A stretch of 64,000 nt of DNA, from the NCBI RefSeq assembly GCF_900110945.1, contig NZ_FOFL01000001.1:868001-932000 (forward strand), read 5' to 3'. The position numbers and the translations under genes are program-made. Shown here piece after piece: positions 1-8,093 of this stretch. The stretch comes from Devosia sp. YR412. GTDB taxonomy: Bacteria > Pseudomonadota > Alphaproteobacteria > Rhizobiales > Devosiaceae. The notes below the pieces were generated by a model, which was not told the origin of the DNA, did not search any database, and saw only the letters and a program-made list of their open reading frames with translations. Numbering within the stretch: position 1 is the stretch's first letter; the number at the start of each line of letters is the position of its first letter.

Positions 1-1
1 G

Positions 2-262
2 CAGAAGTTCATGGCCTATGCCCACACCAATATCGACATCCAGCCGGTGTTCGGCGTCGACTTCGTCCCCGAGCAGACCGTGGTCGCCGAAACCGACCCG
101 GCGCTGGAAGAAGAGATCGTGCAACGCCCACCGAGCCTGACACCGGGCGCCGCGCGCAAGCTGGTGGATTTGGCGGATCTGCTGGCAGTGACGATCGGAG
201 CGGTCGGCGCACCGGCCAATCAGGCGAGTGTGGAAGTACCGGTGAGCACGCAGGGGCTGTAG
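2..262 (+). CDS. C-terminal end of an unidentified protein (cut by window edge)
   Basis: The reading frame is open from the first codon of the window to a TAG at 260-262, so this is probably the tail of a longer gene starting upstream. An ATG at 11 is the only start inside the window and has no ribosome binding site before it. The roughly 87 visible residues are acidic in the first half and end in an Ala/Val-rich stretch. I do not recognise a family. The promoter of the next locus begins four bases after the stop. Confidence 0.45.
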   Translation, partial: QKFMAYAHTNIDIQPVFGVDFVPEQTVVAETDPALEEEIVQRPPSLTPGAARKLVDLADLLAVTIGAVGAPANQASVEVPVSTQGL

Positions 263-265
263 CTG

Positions 266-294
266 TTGACTTCAATGTAGTTATTAGCTACATT
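266..294 (+). promoter_or_regulatory. Promoter and palindromic operator of the relE/xre locus
   Basis: TTGACT at 266-271 and TACATT at 289-294 are separated by 17 bp and form a good sigma-70-type promoter. A palindrome, AATGTAG at 274-280 and CTACATT at 288-294, covers the spacer and the whole -10 box, so a protein bound there would block RNA polymerase. The XRE antitoxin encoded downstream is the obvious candidate repressor (inference). The predicted transcription start is at about 301, next to the GTG at 303. Confidence 0.6.
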
Positions 295-302
295 ATCATC
301 TT

Positions 303-551
303 GTGAAGCAGATCATCTATTCCAGAGTGGCTCTGCAAACGCTTGGCAAGATGCCTCGCAATAGTGCTTCGCGAATACGTAGCAAGATTTCCGCCTACGC
401 TGCTGATCCAGCGTCACAAGCGAACAATGTCAAAAAGCTCAAAGGCACCGATGCCATCCGACTGCGCGTTGGAGATTGGCGTGTTGTGATGGAGGATGGC
501 TTTGTTCTCGATGTGCTGCGGATCGGCCCCAGAGGCAGCGTTTATGATTGA
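303..551 (+). CDS. RelE/ParE-superfamily toxin
   Basis: An 82-residue basic protein with the RelE-type layout: an N-terminal YSRVA strand, a helical middle, the KKLKG turn, and a C-terminal RLRVGDWRVVM strand followed by VLRIGPRG. RelE-family toxins are ribosome-dependent mRNA interferases. The gene precedes its XRE antitoxin, the reversed order typical of HigBA-like pairs. The start is a GTG with no Shine-Dalgarno sequence, only a base or two after the predicted transcription start, so the message may be leaderless. A ParE-type activity on gyrase cannot be excluded. Confidence 0.8.
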   Translation: MKQIIYSRVALQTLGKMPRNSASRIRSKISAYAADPASQANNVKKLKGTDAIRLRVGDWRVVMEDGFVLDVLRIGPRGSVYD

Positions 552-563
552 AGGAGGTTGTCG

Positions 564-905
564 ATGAATGAGATGGTCACCATCCCCCGCGAGGAATACG
601 ACCGCCTTGTTGAGGCGGCCGAGGACCTCGCCGACATTGCTGCCTATCACCGGGTCAAGGCCGACCTAGCCGCTGGCCGCGAAGAAATGATCCCGTCCGA
701 ATTTGCGGATCGTATCATTGATGGCGAGAGCCCGTTGCGCGTCTACCGGGAATATCGGGGATTGACCCAGACGGCGCTCGCCGCCGCCGCCAAGGTCAAC
801 CGCGTCCAGATCGCCGACATAGAAGCCAGGCGAAAATCAGGCTCCATCGAAACGGTGCGGAAGCTGGCCGATGCGCTACGGGTAACAATCGACGATCTGG
901 TGTGA
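564..905 (+). CDS. XRE-family antitoxin with N-terminal extension
   Basis: The 113-residue product has an N-terminal helical segment (about residues 1-50) likely to bind the toxin, then a Cro/C1-type helix-turn-helix (about 55-113) with RGLTQTALAAAAKVNR and the RKLADALRVTIDDLV tail. I chose the ATG at 564 because AAGGAGG at 551-557 lies six bases upstream; a TTG at 558 would touch that site. It starts 12 nt after the toxin stop, so the pair is one transcript. It presumably neutralises the RelE-like toxin and represses the promoter at 266-294. Confidence 0.82.
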   Translation: MNEMVTIPREEYDRLVEAAEDLADIAAYHRVKADLAAGREEMIPSEFADRIIDGESPLRVYREYRGLTQTALAAAAKVNRVQIADIEARRKSGSIETVRKLADALRVTIDDLV

Positions 906-909
906 CCCG

Positions 910-1014
910 CTACTCCCCCGGATGCCGCTTGTCGCTTCGGTTGATGTACATTGCAAACAGCACCACCACGAGCAAGACGCCCGGCCCCCAAAGCCAGAAT
1001 ATCAGATCTGTCAT
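910..1014 (-). CDS. 34-residue single-pass membrane protein
   Basis: A very short gene with one hydrophobic segment (about residues 4-23, rich in Leu, Val and Trp) and a polar basic tail, NRSDKRHPGE. GGAGGAG lies five to six bases before the ATG, inside the last codons of the preceding 85-residue gene whose stop is one base away. That strong site and tight spacing argue for a real, translationally coupled gene. Size and topology resemble small subunits such as CydX or CcoQ, but sequence similarity is not clear. Function unknown. Confidence 0.6.
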   Translation of the reverse strand: MTDLIFWLWGPGVLLVVVLFAMYINRSDKRHPGE

Positions 1015-1015
1015 G

Positions 1016-1273
1016 TCACTCCTCCAGCCGTTGCAGCTGACGTCGTCCGATCAAATGTAGCTTGATCCCCAGCACGACACAAAAAGCGGATAGTGCGGTC
1101 AAGTTCAGTATGTTTGTGTCGGTCGACAGGGTCCTCATGCCCATACCTATATAGGGCGCGACTGGTGCAGCCAGAATAGTGCCCGACGCGAGCGCGTTCA
1201 GGAAAGCAGCGGTCAGCTCGGTTTGCTCGATTTGCGATGGCGACATTTCCCCCTCCATGTCGAACACATTCAT
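1016..1273 (-). CDS. 85-residue two-segment membrane protein
   Basis: A polar N-terminus (about 25 residues) is followed by two hydrophobic stretches (about 26-47 and 54-75) and a basic tail with GRRQLQRLEE. The frame stays open further upstream to 1528, but that extension is low-complexity Gly/Arg/His sequence. The ATG at 1273 follows GGAAGGGG at normal spacing, so I start there. It is coupled to the 34-residue gene downstream, and the two may form a small membrane complex. I do not recognise either family. Confidence 0.6.
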   Translation of the reverse strand: MNVFDMEGEMSPSQIEQTELTAAFLNALASGTILAAPVAPYIGMGMRTLSTDTNILNLTALSAFCVVLGIKLHLIGRRQLQRLEE

Positions 1274-1405
1274 TTCACGCCCCTTCCCACCCCGCAATCC
1301 ACCCGCCCCCTTCCACCCACCTGCCCCCCTTGCTACAAGCATCCCACTCCCTCGCCCGCAGGTTCGTCGCCCATGCCCTTCATCGCCGCTTCGAGCCACT
1401 GACCG

Positions 1406-1978
1406 GTGCGCTTTGTCTTTTATCTGCTGCTGATGAGCGCCGTGGCCCTCGGGGTTGGCTTCGGGCTGAGCTATTATGCGCTGACCGATGGGCGCCTGTT
1501 CGGCGTGGCCCAGGTCGGCCCTTGGCATGCCTGGCCCGATGTCGGCTCAAGCGCCCCCAATCCCTATACCCGCGGCCATCTCGCCCGCACCGCCGCCTTC
1601 GAGCTCGGCCAGGCGGAGGGTCTGCAATTCACCGCCACCAATGACAGCGACGGCCAGCCGCTTTCCCGCGACTGCAGCTATAGCGTCGAGGGCAAGACCC
1701 CACTCGCGACCTTCTGGACCCTCGTCGCCCTCGACCCCACCGGCATCAACATCGCCGCCCCCGACGTCTCGCCGGCCCTGCGCAGTTCCGACATTGTCCG
1801 CGACAATGACGGCGACCTGCAGATCAATATCGGCACGCGCCTGATGCCCGGAACCTGGCTCGAACTGACCGGAGACGGCCCGTTCAAGCTGGTGCTCAGC
1901 CTCTACGACACCGCGGTGTTTTCCGGCTTTTCCAGCGACGAATCCATGCCCGTCATCCTGCGCGGAGCCTGCGCATGA
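1406..1978 (+). CDS. DUF1214 domain-containing protein
   Basis: The product has 190 residues. A hydrophobic N-terminal segment (about residues 3-24) acts as an anchor or signal, followed by an extracytoplasmic beta-rich domain of the DUF1214 type with GPWHAWPDVGS, NPYTRGHLART and a Cys-containing RDCSYSVEG segment. The start is a GTG at 1406. The next gene starts inside its stop (ATGA), so the two are translationally coupled. DUF1214 and DUF1254 proteins commonly occur side by side or fused. The biochemical role is unknown. Confidence 0.8.
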   Translation: MRFVFYLLLMSAVALGVGFGLSYYALTDGRLFGVAQVGPWHAWPDVGSSAPNPYTRGHLARTAAFELGQAEGLQFTATNDSDGQPLSRDCSYSVEGKTPLATFWTLVALDPTGINIAAPDVSPALRSSDIVRDNDGDLQINIGTRLMPGTWLELTGDGPFKLVLSLYDTAVFSGFSSDESMPVILRGACA

Positions 1979-2520
1979 CCCGCGCCCTGCTTTGGCTCTT
2001 GGCCGGCGCCGTGCTCGGCGGCATCATCCACATCATTGTGATCCTCACCCTGCCGGCGCTTGCCGAACAGTCGGTCTGGACCCGCGTCGCCAGTATAGAC
2101 GCCGACAACCGCATGGCCATTCTCCCGCCGGTCAAAGCCGGCGAGCCCAATCCGCTCGGCCTCGATCCGGAGATGGTCTATGGCCTCTGCCGCGTCGATC
2201 TCAGCCAAGGGCCGGCCTATGTGAAGGGCACCCTTCCAGATGCCTTCTGGTCGGTGGCGCTGTTCACCCCCGCCGGCACCGTCGCCTATTCCACCACCAA
2301 TCGCGACGGCATCGGCCAGACCCTCGACCTCGGCATTTTCAACGCCGACCAGACGCGCCTGCTGGCCCAGCAACAGCTCGACGTCGCCGAAGGCTTGCTG
2401 GTGGTTGAATCCAGCAGCGACAACCTGCTGGTCCTGGTCCGCCTCGCCCCGCCGCATCAGGTGATGCGGGCGCGCTTCGAGACCGCCCTCAAATCGGTGA
2501 GCTGCGGAAACCGGCCCTGA
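1975..2520 (+). CDS. DUF1254 domain-containing protein
   Basis: The product has 181 residues with an N-terminal membrane segment (about 5-28), then a DUF1254-type region with NRMAILPP and LDPEMVYGLCRVDL. It overlaps the DUF1214 gene by four bases, the usual partnership for these domains. Both proteins appear to be membrane-anchored in the envelope. The function of the pair is not established and nothing nearby suggests one. Confidence 0.8.
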   Translation: MTRALLWLLAGAVLGGIIHIIVILTLPALAEQSVWTRVASIDADNRMAILPPVKAGEPNPLGLDPEMVYGLCRVDLSQGPAYVKGTLPDAFWSVALFTPAGTVAYSTTNRDGIGQTLDLGIFNADQTRLLAQQQLDVAEGLLVVESSSDNLLVLVRLAPPHQVMRARFETALKSVSCGNRP

Positions 2521-2531
2521 GCCAGGCCTGC

Positions 2532-2909
2532 CTACTGCTGGTTTTGCGGCAGGCCGTCGGTGATGTCGTAATAGTCGCCCTTGTCGGCAACGAAGATATG
2601 CATGGCAAGCTTCACATGGGTGGGCGTGTCGAAGACGCCCATGTTGATGCCGATACGGTCCATATGCGGCGCATCGAAGAATAAGGACGAACCGCAGATC
2701 GCGCAAAAGCCGCGCCGCACCTTCGCGGTATGAAACCAGGTGACGTTGTCCTCGCCAACCACCGTCAGGGCCGAGCGCAACACATCGGTACCGGCCTCGA
2801 AATGCCCGGTATGCTTGCGGCACTGCGTGCAATGGCAGGCGCTGGGGGGAGCAAGATCGCCCGTAACGCTCAGGCGCACGGCGCCGCAAAGACATGATCC
2901 CTTGTGCAT
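2532..2909 (-). CDS. GFA/CENP-V family zinc-binding protein
   Basis: A 125-residue protein of the glutathione-dependent formaldehyde-activating (GFA) fold. Zinc ligands are visible as CLCG near residues 6-9, CHCTQC near 25-30 and CAICGS near 69-74. The family binds structural and catalytic zinc; the founding member was proposed to speed formation of S-hydroxymethylglutathione, but most homologues have no proven substrate. It lies 30 nt after the histidine kinase gene on the same strand. Confidence 0.85.
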   Translation of the reverse strand: MHKGSCLCGAVRLSVTGDLAPPSACHCTQCRKHTGHFEAGTDVLRSALTVVGEDNVTWFHTAKVRRGFCAICGSSLFFDAPHMDRIGINMGVFDTPTHVKLAMHIFVADKGDYYDITDGLPQNQQ

Positions 2910-2939
2910 CCTATCCTCCCAGATGATGCAGGCGAGAGC

Positions 2940-4166
2940 CTAGCCGTTGGGCATACTAAACGTAAATCGCGTTTCCTGCTCGGTGGAGTTGACCGTGATC
3001 GTCCCGCCATGCGCTTCGGCGATTTGGCTGGCGATATAGAGCCCGAGGCCGAGACCGGGCCGGCCGATGCTGCCGGAGGGACGCGAGAAGGGCTGGAACA
3101 GCTCGGCCTGAATATCCTCTGGAATCCGCTCGCCACCATTGACCACGGTGAGCTGGAAATGTTCGGCGCCGGCTGTGGCTTCCACTTCCACCGCCTGCTC
3201 AGGCGCGCCGTGGGTCAACGCATTGGCCAGAAGGTTGGAGAACAGCTGCGCCACGCGTGCTTTGTCGGCATGCACCGGGGTTTCGACATCGATCCGCGCC
3301 ACGATCTGGCGCTCGGGATTGGCGACGCGCAATTCTTCGATGACCTGGTGCAGCGCCGGGCGCATGTCATCGCGCACCTTGTTCAGCTCGATGCCACTAC
3401 CCAGCCGTCCGCTGGCAAAATCCATCACATTGCTGATCAACGATTCCATCCGCACCACGGCGCCCTGCATCAGCGTGACGATACGTGTGGCTTTTTCATT
3501 GAGCGGCGTCTTGAGCAGCATATTGGCGCCCGAGCCGATGGCGGCCAGCGGGTTGCGCAGGTCGTGGCCAAGCACGCCGATGAACTGCTCGCGCAATTCG
3601 GCCATCTGGCGCTCGCTGGCCAGACCGGCCTGGGCCAGCGACACGTTGTCAGCGGAGTCCAGTTGCGAGGCGATCAGCTTGGCGAACATCTCGAACATGC
3701 CGATCACAGCCGGATTGTTCAGCTTGGCCGGCTTGGGATCGATGGCGCAGAGCGTGCCGAAAAACGAGCCGTCCTGGCGCACGATCGGCACCGAAATATA
3801 ACTCTCGAAGCCATATTGCAGCGGCGTGTGATGGGTGCGGAACGTCGGATCCTCGGCCACATGGTCGATCACCACGGCCCGGCCATTGTCGCGAATTTCA
3901 TTGCAGATGGTGGAAACCAGTTCCAGCTCGCTGCCCGGCGTCAGGCCGAAGTCGATCTGGTCGAGCACCTGCAGGGCAATCCAGCGGTCTTCGGTCACTC
4001 GGGCCACGGCGGCAAAGCCCATGCCTGTCGTCTGGCAGACGACGTTGAGAATGGTGTTGACCGCGTCAATACGGGCCACGGCGTCGATGTCGGCTTGAAA
4101 GTCGTGGCTCATGGCAATCCGGAAGTCTTCTGCTGCCAGACTATCCTTGTGGCGCGCCGTTGTCAT
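2940..4166 (-). CDS. GAF-domain sensor histidine kinase
   Basis: The 408-residue soluble protein has an N-terminal GAF domain (about residues 30-170), a HisKA dimerisation domain with the phospho-acceptor His201 in GVLGHDLRNP, and a HATPase_c domain with the N-box NLLANALTHG near 311-320 and GLGLGLYIA near 371-379. No transmembrane segment is present, so it senses a cytoplasmic signal. No response regulator is adjacent. An internal ATG at codon 19 is an alternative start; neither has a strong ribosome binding site. Confidence 0.88.
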   Translation of the reverse strand: MTTARHKDSLAAEDFRIAMSHDFQADIDAVARIDAVNTILNVVCQTTGMGFAAVARVTEDRWIALQVLDQIDFGLTPGSELELVSTICNEIRDNGRAVVIDHVAEDPTFRTHHTPLQYGFESYISVPIVRQDGSFFGTLCAIDPKPAKLNNPAVIGMFEMFAKLIASQLDSADNVSLAQAGLASERQMAELREQFIGVLGHDLRNPLAAIGSGANMLLKTPLNEKATRIVTLMQGAVVRMESLISNVMDFASGRLGSGIELNKVRDDMRPALHQVIEELRVANPERQIVARIDVETPVHADKARVAQLFSNLLANALTHGAPEQAVEVEATAGAEHFQLTVVNGGERIPEDIQAELFQPFSRPSGSIGRPGLGLGLYIASQIAEAHGGTITVNSTEQETRFTFSMPNG

Positions 4167-4210
4167 GCGTCGCGAGGGTATGAAGCCTCAGAATCGCGCG
4201 CTTCATTGCC

Positions 4211-5419
4211 TTAAGTTAGCCCAAGACCGGACCAGCCCATCGCGCCACCGACAGCCGCCAGCGCCAGCACCACGATCCACGGCGGTGCCCTCCAGAACAC
4301 CAGCGCCGCAAACCCTGCCAGAGCCAGCATAATGTCCAGCGGCCCACGCACAGCGCCGGTCCACACCGGATCATAGAGCGCCGCGGCCAGAATGCCGACC
4401 ACCGCAGCATTGGCGCCGCGCATCGCCGCCTGTGCCATGGGTCTTCCGCGCAGCGCATCCCAGAACGGCAGTGCGCCCACCAGCAACAGGAAGCCCGGCA
4501 GGAAGATTGCTACCAGCGCGATGACGGCCCCGCTCCAACCATCGGCCACGGCACCGAGATAGGCGGCAAAGGTGAACAGCGGCCCCGGCATGGCCTGCGT
4601 GGCGCCATAGCCGGCAATGAAGGCGTCCCTGTTGACCCAGCCTGTGGTCACAGTCTCGGCATCGAGCAGCGGCAACACGACATGGCCGCCGCCAAACACC
4701 AGCGCCCCGGCGCGATAAAAGGCATCGAACAGATTTACGCCCTGCCCGCCCACGGCCGTCAGCAGCGGCAGGCCAGCCAGCAACAGCCCAAAGGCCACAA
4801 GGCACAGCAGTCCAACCCTGGTCGAGATCGGAAACCGCATCGCCTGCGTCACCGGCAGCACCGGCCCGCGGCACAGCACCAGCCCCGCCACGGCCCCCAG
4901 CACGATCGCCACCACCTGCCCCGCCGACCCGGCCAGCAGCACGGCCATCGCAATCGCCACCAGCGCAATGCCGGCGCGCTGCAGGTCAGGCGTCAGGCTT
5001 TTCGCCATGCCCCACACCGCCTGCGCCACCACGGCAACGGCCACCAGTTTCAGCCCATGCAACACGCCCTGCGCCAGCGGCCCATCGAGGAACGACGCTC
5101 CCAGCGCAAACAGCACCAGCACAATCGCCGATGGCAGGGTAAATCCGGCCCAGGCGGCCAGCGCCCCGCCCCAACCGGCCCGCCACAGGCCAAGGGCAAA
5201 GCCGACCTGGCTCGAGGCTGGTCCGGGTAGAAACTGACACAGCGCCACCAAGTCGCCATAGGCGCTCTCGCCGATCCAGCGGCGGCGGGTGACGATCTCG
5301 TCACGGAAATAGCCGAGATGGGCGATCGGTCCGCCAAATGAGGTCAGGCCGAGCTTGAGGAAGGCGATAAACACCTCGCCAACCGAACCATCGTTTTTAC
5401 TTGTGGTAGTGTCGTCCAA
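4211..5419 (-). CDS. chrA: Chromate efflux transporter ChrA
   Basis: A 402-residue inner-membrane protein of the CHR family in the long, two-domain form. Signature motifs appear in both halves: SFGGPIAHLGYFRDE and LCQFLPGPASSQ near the N-terminus, and FGGGHVVLPLL with GPLFTFAAYLGA in the second half. Characterised ChrA proteins export chromate using the proton-motive force. There is no chrB regulator nearby. The gene begins 14 nt after the lipoprotein gene, so co-transcription is likely. Confidence 0.9.
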   Translation of the reverse strand: MDDTTTSKNDGSVGEVFIAFLKLGLTSFGGPIAHLGYFRDEIVTRRRWIGESAYGDLVALCQFLPGPASSQVGFALGLWRAGWGGALAAWAGFTLPSAIVLVLFALGASFLDGPLAQGVLHGLKLVAVAVVAQAVWGMAKSLTPDLQRAGIALVAIAMAVLLAGSAGQVVAIVLGAVAGLVLCRGPVLPVTQAMRFPISTRVGLLCLVAFGLLLAGLPLLTAVGGQGVNLFDAFYRAGALVFGGGHVVLPLLDAETVTTGWVNRDAFIAGYGATQAMPGPLFTFAAYLGAVADGWSGAVIALVAIFLPGFLLLVGALPFWDALRGRPMAQAAMRGANAAVVGILAAALYDPVWTGAVRGPLDIMLALAGFAALVFWRAPPWIVVLALAAVGGAMGWSGLGLT

Positions 5420-5433
5420 CCCTGCCCCCGGTG

Positions 5434-6312
5434 CTATTTGGGCAGCACGACCTCGGTGTCGCCACTACGCTGGTAGCGTGACGGGATGATGACACCGCCG
5501 CCGGTCAGATGCCGGCTGCCATCCCCGCAGAAATCGGCGCGATTGGCCCGGGCCACGAAGGTCCCCAGCACCTGCAGCCCATTGTTGACCGCTAGCGACT
5601 GCTCATGCGGCGTTTCCACCAAGAGGTTGTCCAGCGCATAGTCATAGCTGTCATAGCGATAGTTCAACGCCCGCACGAACCAGGCAATGAACGCATCATT
5701 CTCATACTTCCGCGCTTGAAGGTTTCCAGCCGTCGCCGCCGGCAAACCGCCACCCAGCCCCGCATAAGCCACCGCCCTTTGCCGATCCACCTCGATCACC
5801 GCGCAGATCGCGGCAAAGGTCGTCGGCAGCGTATCGATGTCAGCCGCAATATGCCGCCCCACTGTCGAATAGCGCGTGCGCGAGGAGGCGTATTCGGTCC
5901 GCTTCAGCCAGTCGTAATAACGGTCCTTGCGGTAATGCTCGTCCTTGCCCGGCGGAATGATGCGCGTCCGCTGCAGCTCCACCGAGCTGTCGAACAGCCA
6001 GTCCTTGGCATGGGCCGCCACGAGGAAGCGCCAGACGCGATCATGCATCTCCTCTTCTTGGTCGGTCTTGTTGAAGTCGGACACCGGCTCCTTGCGCATG
6101 CTGGCGAGTACATTGCCCGCAACCGGCATGGCCGTGTCATGCGTCCAGCTCGGCGCGGCGCGGCCGAAATCGCCCACCGGCCGGGCGACCGGCGAGCAGG
6201 CAGTCAGCAGCGCGGCCATGGCCAGCGCCGTCACAAGGCGAAGTGATCTAGCCACGCTTGCGCTTGGGCCGCGTTGGATCGAGCCTTGTCGGCGGCAAAG
6301 TCCCGCGCTCAT
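5434..6312 (-). CDS. Uncharacterised lipoprotein
   Basis: The 292-residue product carries a signal peptide with a lipobox, LLTAC, whose Cys39 would be lipidated, followed by a periplasmic domain of about 250 residues. Features include a Tyr/Arg-rich middle (YYDWLKRTEY, ALNYRYDSYDYALDNLL) and a Gly-rich GLGGGLP loop. The frame runs further upstream to 6516 but that part is not protein-like; the ATG at 6312 follows a GGGG stretch. A later GTG at 6255 would give a shorter signal peptide. I do not recognise the family. Confidence 0.65.
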   Translation of the reverse strand: MSAGLCRRQGSIQRGPSASVARSLRLVTALAMAALLTACSPVARPVGDFGRAAPSWTHDTAMPVAGNVLASMRKEPVSDFNKTDQEEEMHDRVWRFLVAAHAKDWLFDSSVELQRTRIIPPGKDEHYRKDRYYDWLKRTEYASSRTRYSTVGRHIAADIDTLPTTFAAICAVIEVDRQRAVAYAGLGGGLPAATAGNLQARKYENDAFIAWFVRALNYRYDSYDYALDNLLVETPHEQSLAVNNGLQVLGTFVARANRADFCGDGSRHLTGGGVIIPSRYQRSGDTEVVLPK

Positions 6313-6612
6313 AACGCACCCCAGTGAAGAGAAGTATCTGGGCGCTGCCCGGTTTTTTGGCCCCGTCACGCGGGGGTACGGGCTGTAAGTCGAGTATGAC
6401 GAGCTTTCCCAAGCTGTCCTCCAAATGGTCACCCCACCGGTCCCATCGGTGGCAGGTGGTTTGCGTTCCAAATCAGCCGCGCGACGCCCCTCGCTCTGAC
6501 TGCTCATGGGCGCCATTAAGAGATCGTCAAGGTTAACAGTCTGCTAACGAATTGGCTGCAAAAGTGTTCGGGCATCAAATGTGATGCGATTCCGAATAGA
6601 CGGTCCCCGACA
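6313..6612. other. Intergenic region between the lipoprotein and DUF2336 genes
   Basis: About 300 bases between divergent genes. It should hold both promoters. The only motif I can pick out is the TTAA-N7-CTAA element at 6533-6547. No small gene with a credible ribosome binding site is visible. Confidence 0.5.
6533..6547 (+). promoter_or_regulatory. Possible CtrA-like site
   Basis: TTAA at 6533-6536, a 7-base gap, and CTAA at 6544-6547 match the alphaproteobacterial CtrA consensus TTAA-N7-TTAA with one mismatch. It lies 66 nt upstream of the DUF2336 start. A single near-match can arise by chance. Confidence 0.25.
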
Positions 6613-7761
6613 ATGCTTGGTTTTCAGCCCTACGAGACGTTTCAACTGCTCATCGAGACGGGCGGCGTCGACCGTACGAACACCCTGCTGATCGCCGCTT
6701 GCGACGCTTATGCGCGCCGCGGCCGGCCGACCGCTCCCGAAATGGAACAGTTTGAAGCCCTTGCCGGGCGCCTGTTCCCAATCGCCGGATCGCAGGCCAA
6801 GGCCAAGGGCGCCGCCATCCTCGGCCGCGCCGAAATGCTCTCGCCCGCTCTTGAACAGCTCGTCGTCGACAATATCGGTGAAGACCTCAACAGCTTCCTC
6901 GCCGGCGCGAAGGAACTCTCCGAGCCAACCATGCTCGAAATCGTCGCCCGCTATGACGTGCCCGGCGCCGCCACCATTGCTGCCCGCCCCGACCTGTCCA
7001 ATGTCGTGCTGGCCAAGCTGTTCCAGATGAACTCGCGCAAGGTCTACCGCGCTCTCGCCTCCAACACGGCCATCGTGCCGCGCGGCGCCTATCTCAGCGC
7101 CCTCGCCCGCTCCGCCCAGATGGACCATATGGTCGCCGAGGCCCTGGCCAAGCGCACGGATTTCGACGCAGCGCTGCTCGCGCCTGCCTTCTTCGATCTC
7201 TCCGACGAACACCGTATCAAGGTCATCCAGGCTTTCACCCAGCGCGAGACCCCGCCCTCGCCGATCCGCAAGACCATCGAGCAACTGTCTGTCGCCAATG
7301 GCGAATTGACCAAGGCGTTGATGAAGCTGTTCTCCGAGAACCGCCGCCCGGAAGTCACGCGCCTGCTCAGCCAGATCACCGGGCTCGATGAAGTGCGCTG
7401 CGGCCAGATCGCCCACGACGTCACCGGCGCCTCGCTCTTCGTCATCCTGCGCGCCTTCGGCTGCACGGCCTATGATGGGCTGAAAGTGCTGATCCACGCC
7501 ACCAGCCACGACAACGAGCGCTCCCGGGCCCTGGCCGATTTTGCCACCATGTTCGGCAATGTGACGCCTGAATCCATGGCCTATCTGATGAGCGCCTGGC
7601 GCGGCGAAGTGAACCTGCTCGAGCTCAACAAGCCCGAATACAAGCCCTTCACCCAGACCAGCCGCCGCACGCCCAACGCCGCGCTGGCCCCGGCGCACAA
7701 CCCGGTCGTCGACCAGGCCATCGAGGCCCTCGCCCGCATTGGGGCGCGCAAGGCGGGCTAA
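6613..7761 (+). CDS. DUF2336 domain-containing protein
   Basis: The 382-residue, almost all-helical protein is of the DUF2336 family found mainly in alphaproteobacteria; repeated helical pairs (for example VVDNIGEDLNSFL, MLEIVARYDVPG, VVLAKLFQMNS) suggest a HEAT-like solenoid. There are no membrane segments or catalytic motifs. Its stop overlaps the higA stop on the opposite strand by three bases (7758-7760 against 7759-7761). Role unknown; a scaffold or regulatory role is a guess. Confidence 0.75.
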   Translation: MLGFQPYETFQLLIETGGVDRTNTLLIAACDAYARRGRPTAPEMEQFEALAGRLFPIAGSQAKAKGAAILGRAEMLSPALEQLVVDNIGEDLNSFLAGAKELSEPTMLEIVARYDVPGAATIAARPDLSNVVLAKLFQMNSRKVYRALASNTAIVPRGAYLSALARSAQMDHMVAEALAKRTDFDAALLAPAFFDLSDEHRIKVIQAFTQRETPPSPIRKTIEQLSVANGELTKALMKLFSENRRPEVTRLLSQITGLDEVRCGQIAHDVTGASLFVILRAFGCTAYDGLKVLIHATSHDNERSRALADFATMFGNVTPESMAYLMSAWRGEVNLLELNKPEYKPFTQTSRRTPNAALAPAHNPVVDQAIEALARIGARKAG

Positions 7762-8075
7762 GCGTCCATCGCCTCGATCGTAGGAATATTGCTGACATCG
7801 ACCTGGCGCTCGGCGTGCCAGGTATCATAGGCCGTCTGCATGCGGATCCAGACGCCGGGGCCATTGCCGAACAGCTTGCCCAGCCGAACCGCCGTCTCGG
7901 GCGATACCGGCTTGGTTTCGTTCAGAATGTCATGCAGATGCTGCCGCGAAATGCCCAGCAGCCGGGCAATCTCGGACTTGCTCTTGCCGGTCGCCGGAAT
8001 GACCGTATCGGCCAGCAAAAATCCCGGATGAGTGGGGCACCGGTCAGCCCCGCGCTGGGCAGCATAGGCAGTCAT
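7758..8075 (-). CDS. higA: HigA-family antitoxin
   Basis: A 105-residue XRE-type DNA-binding protein with the HigA signature: an N-terminal HPGFLLADTVIP segment, an HTH with SKSEIARLLGISRQHLHDIL, and the NGPGVWIRMQTAYDTWHA segment. It lies 18 nt downstream of the higB toxin gene, the standard toxin-first order of HigBA loci. HigA binds HigB and represses the operon, most likely through the palindrome at 8378-8398. Confidence 0.9.
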   Translation of the reverse strand: MTAYAAQRGADRCPTHPGFLLADTVIPATGKSKSEIARLLGISRQHLHDILNETKPVSPETAVRLGKLFGNGPGVWIRMQTAYDTWHAERQVDVSNIPTIEAMDA

Positions 8076-8093
8076 CGGACATCCAATCGTTCT

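Noticed and set aside
2904..4214. A 436-residue plus-strand frame
   Set aside because: It is the mirror of the histidine kinase gene, which has full domain support.
4211..6312. A chromate-resistance island
   Set aside because: ChrA is alone, with no chrB, chrC or mobile element; the neighbour is an unrelated lipoprotein.
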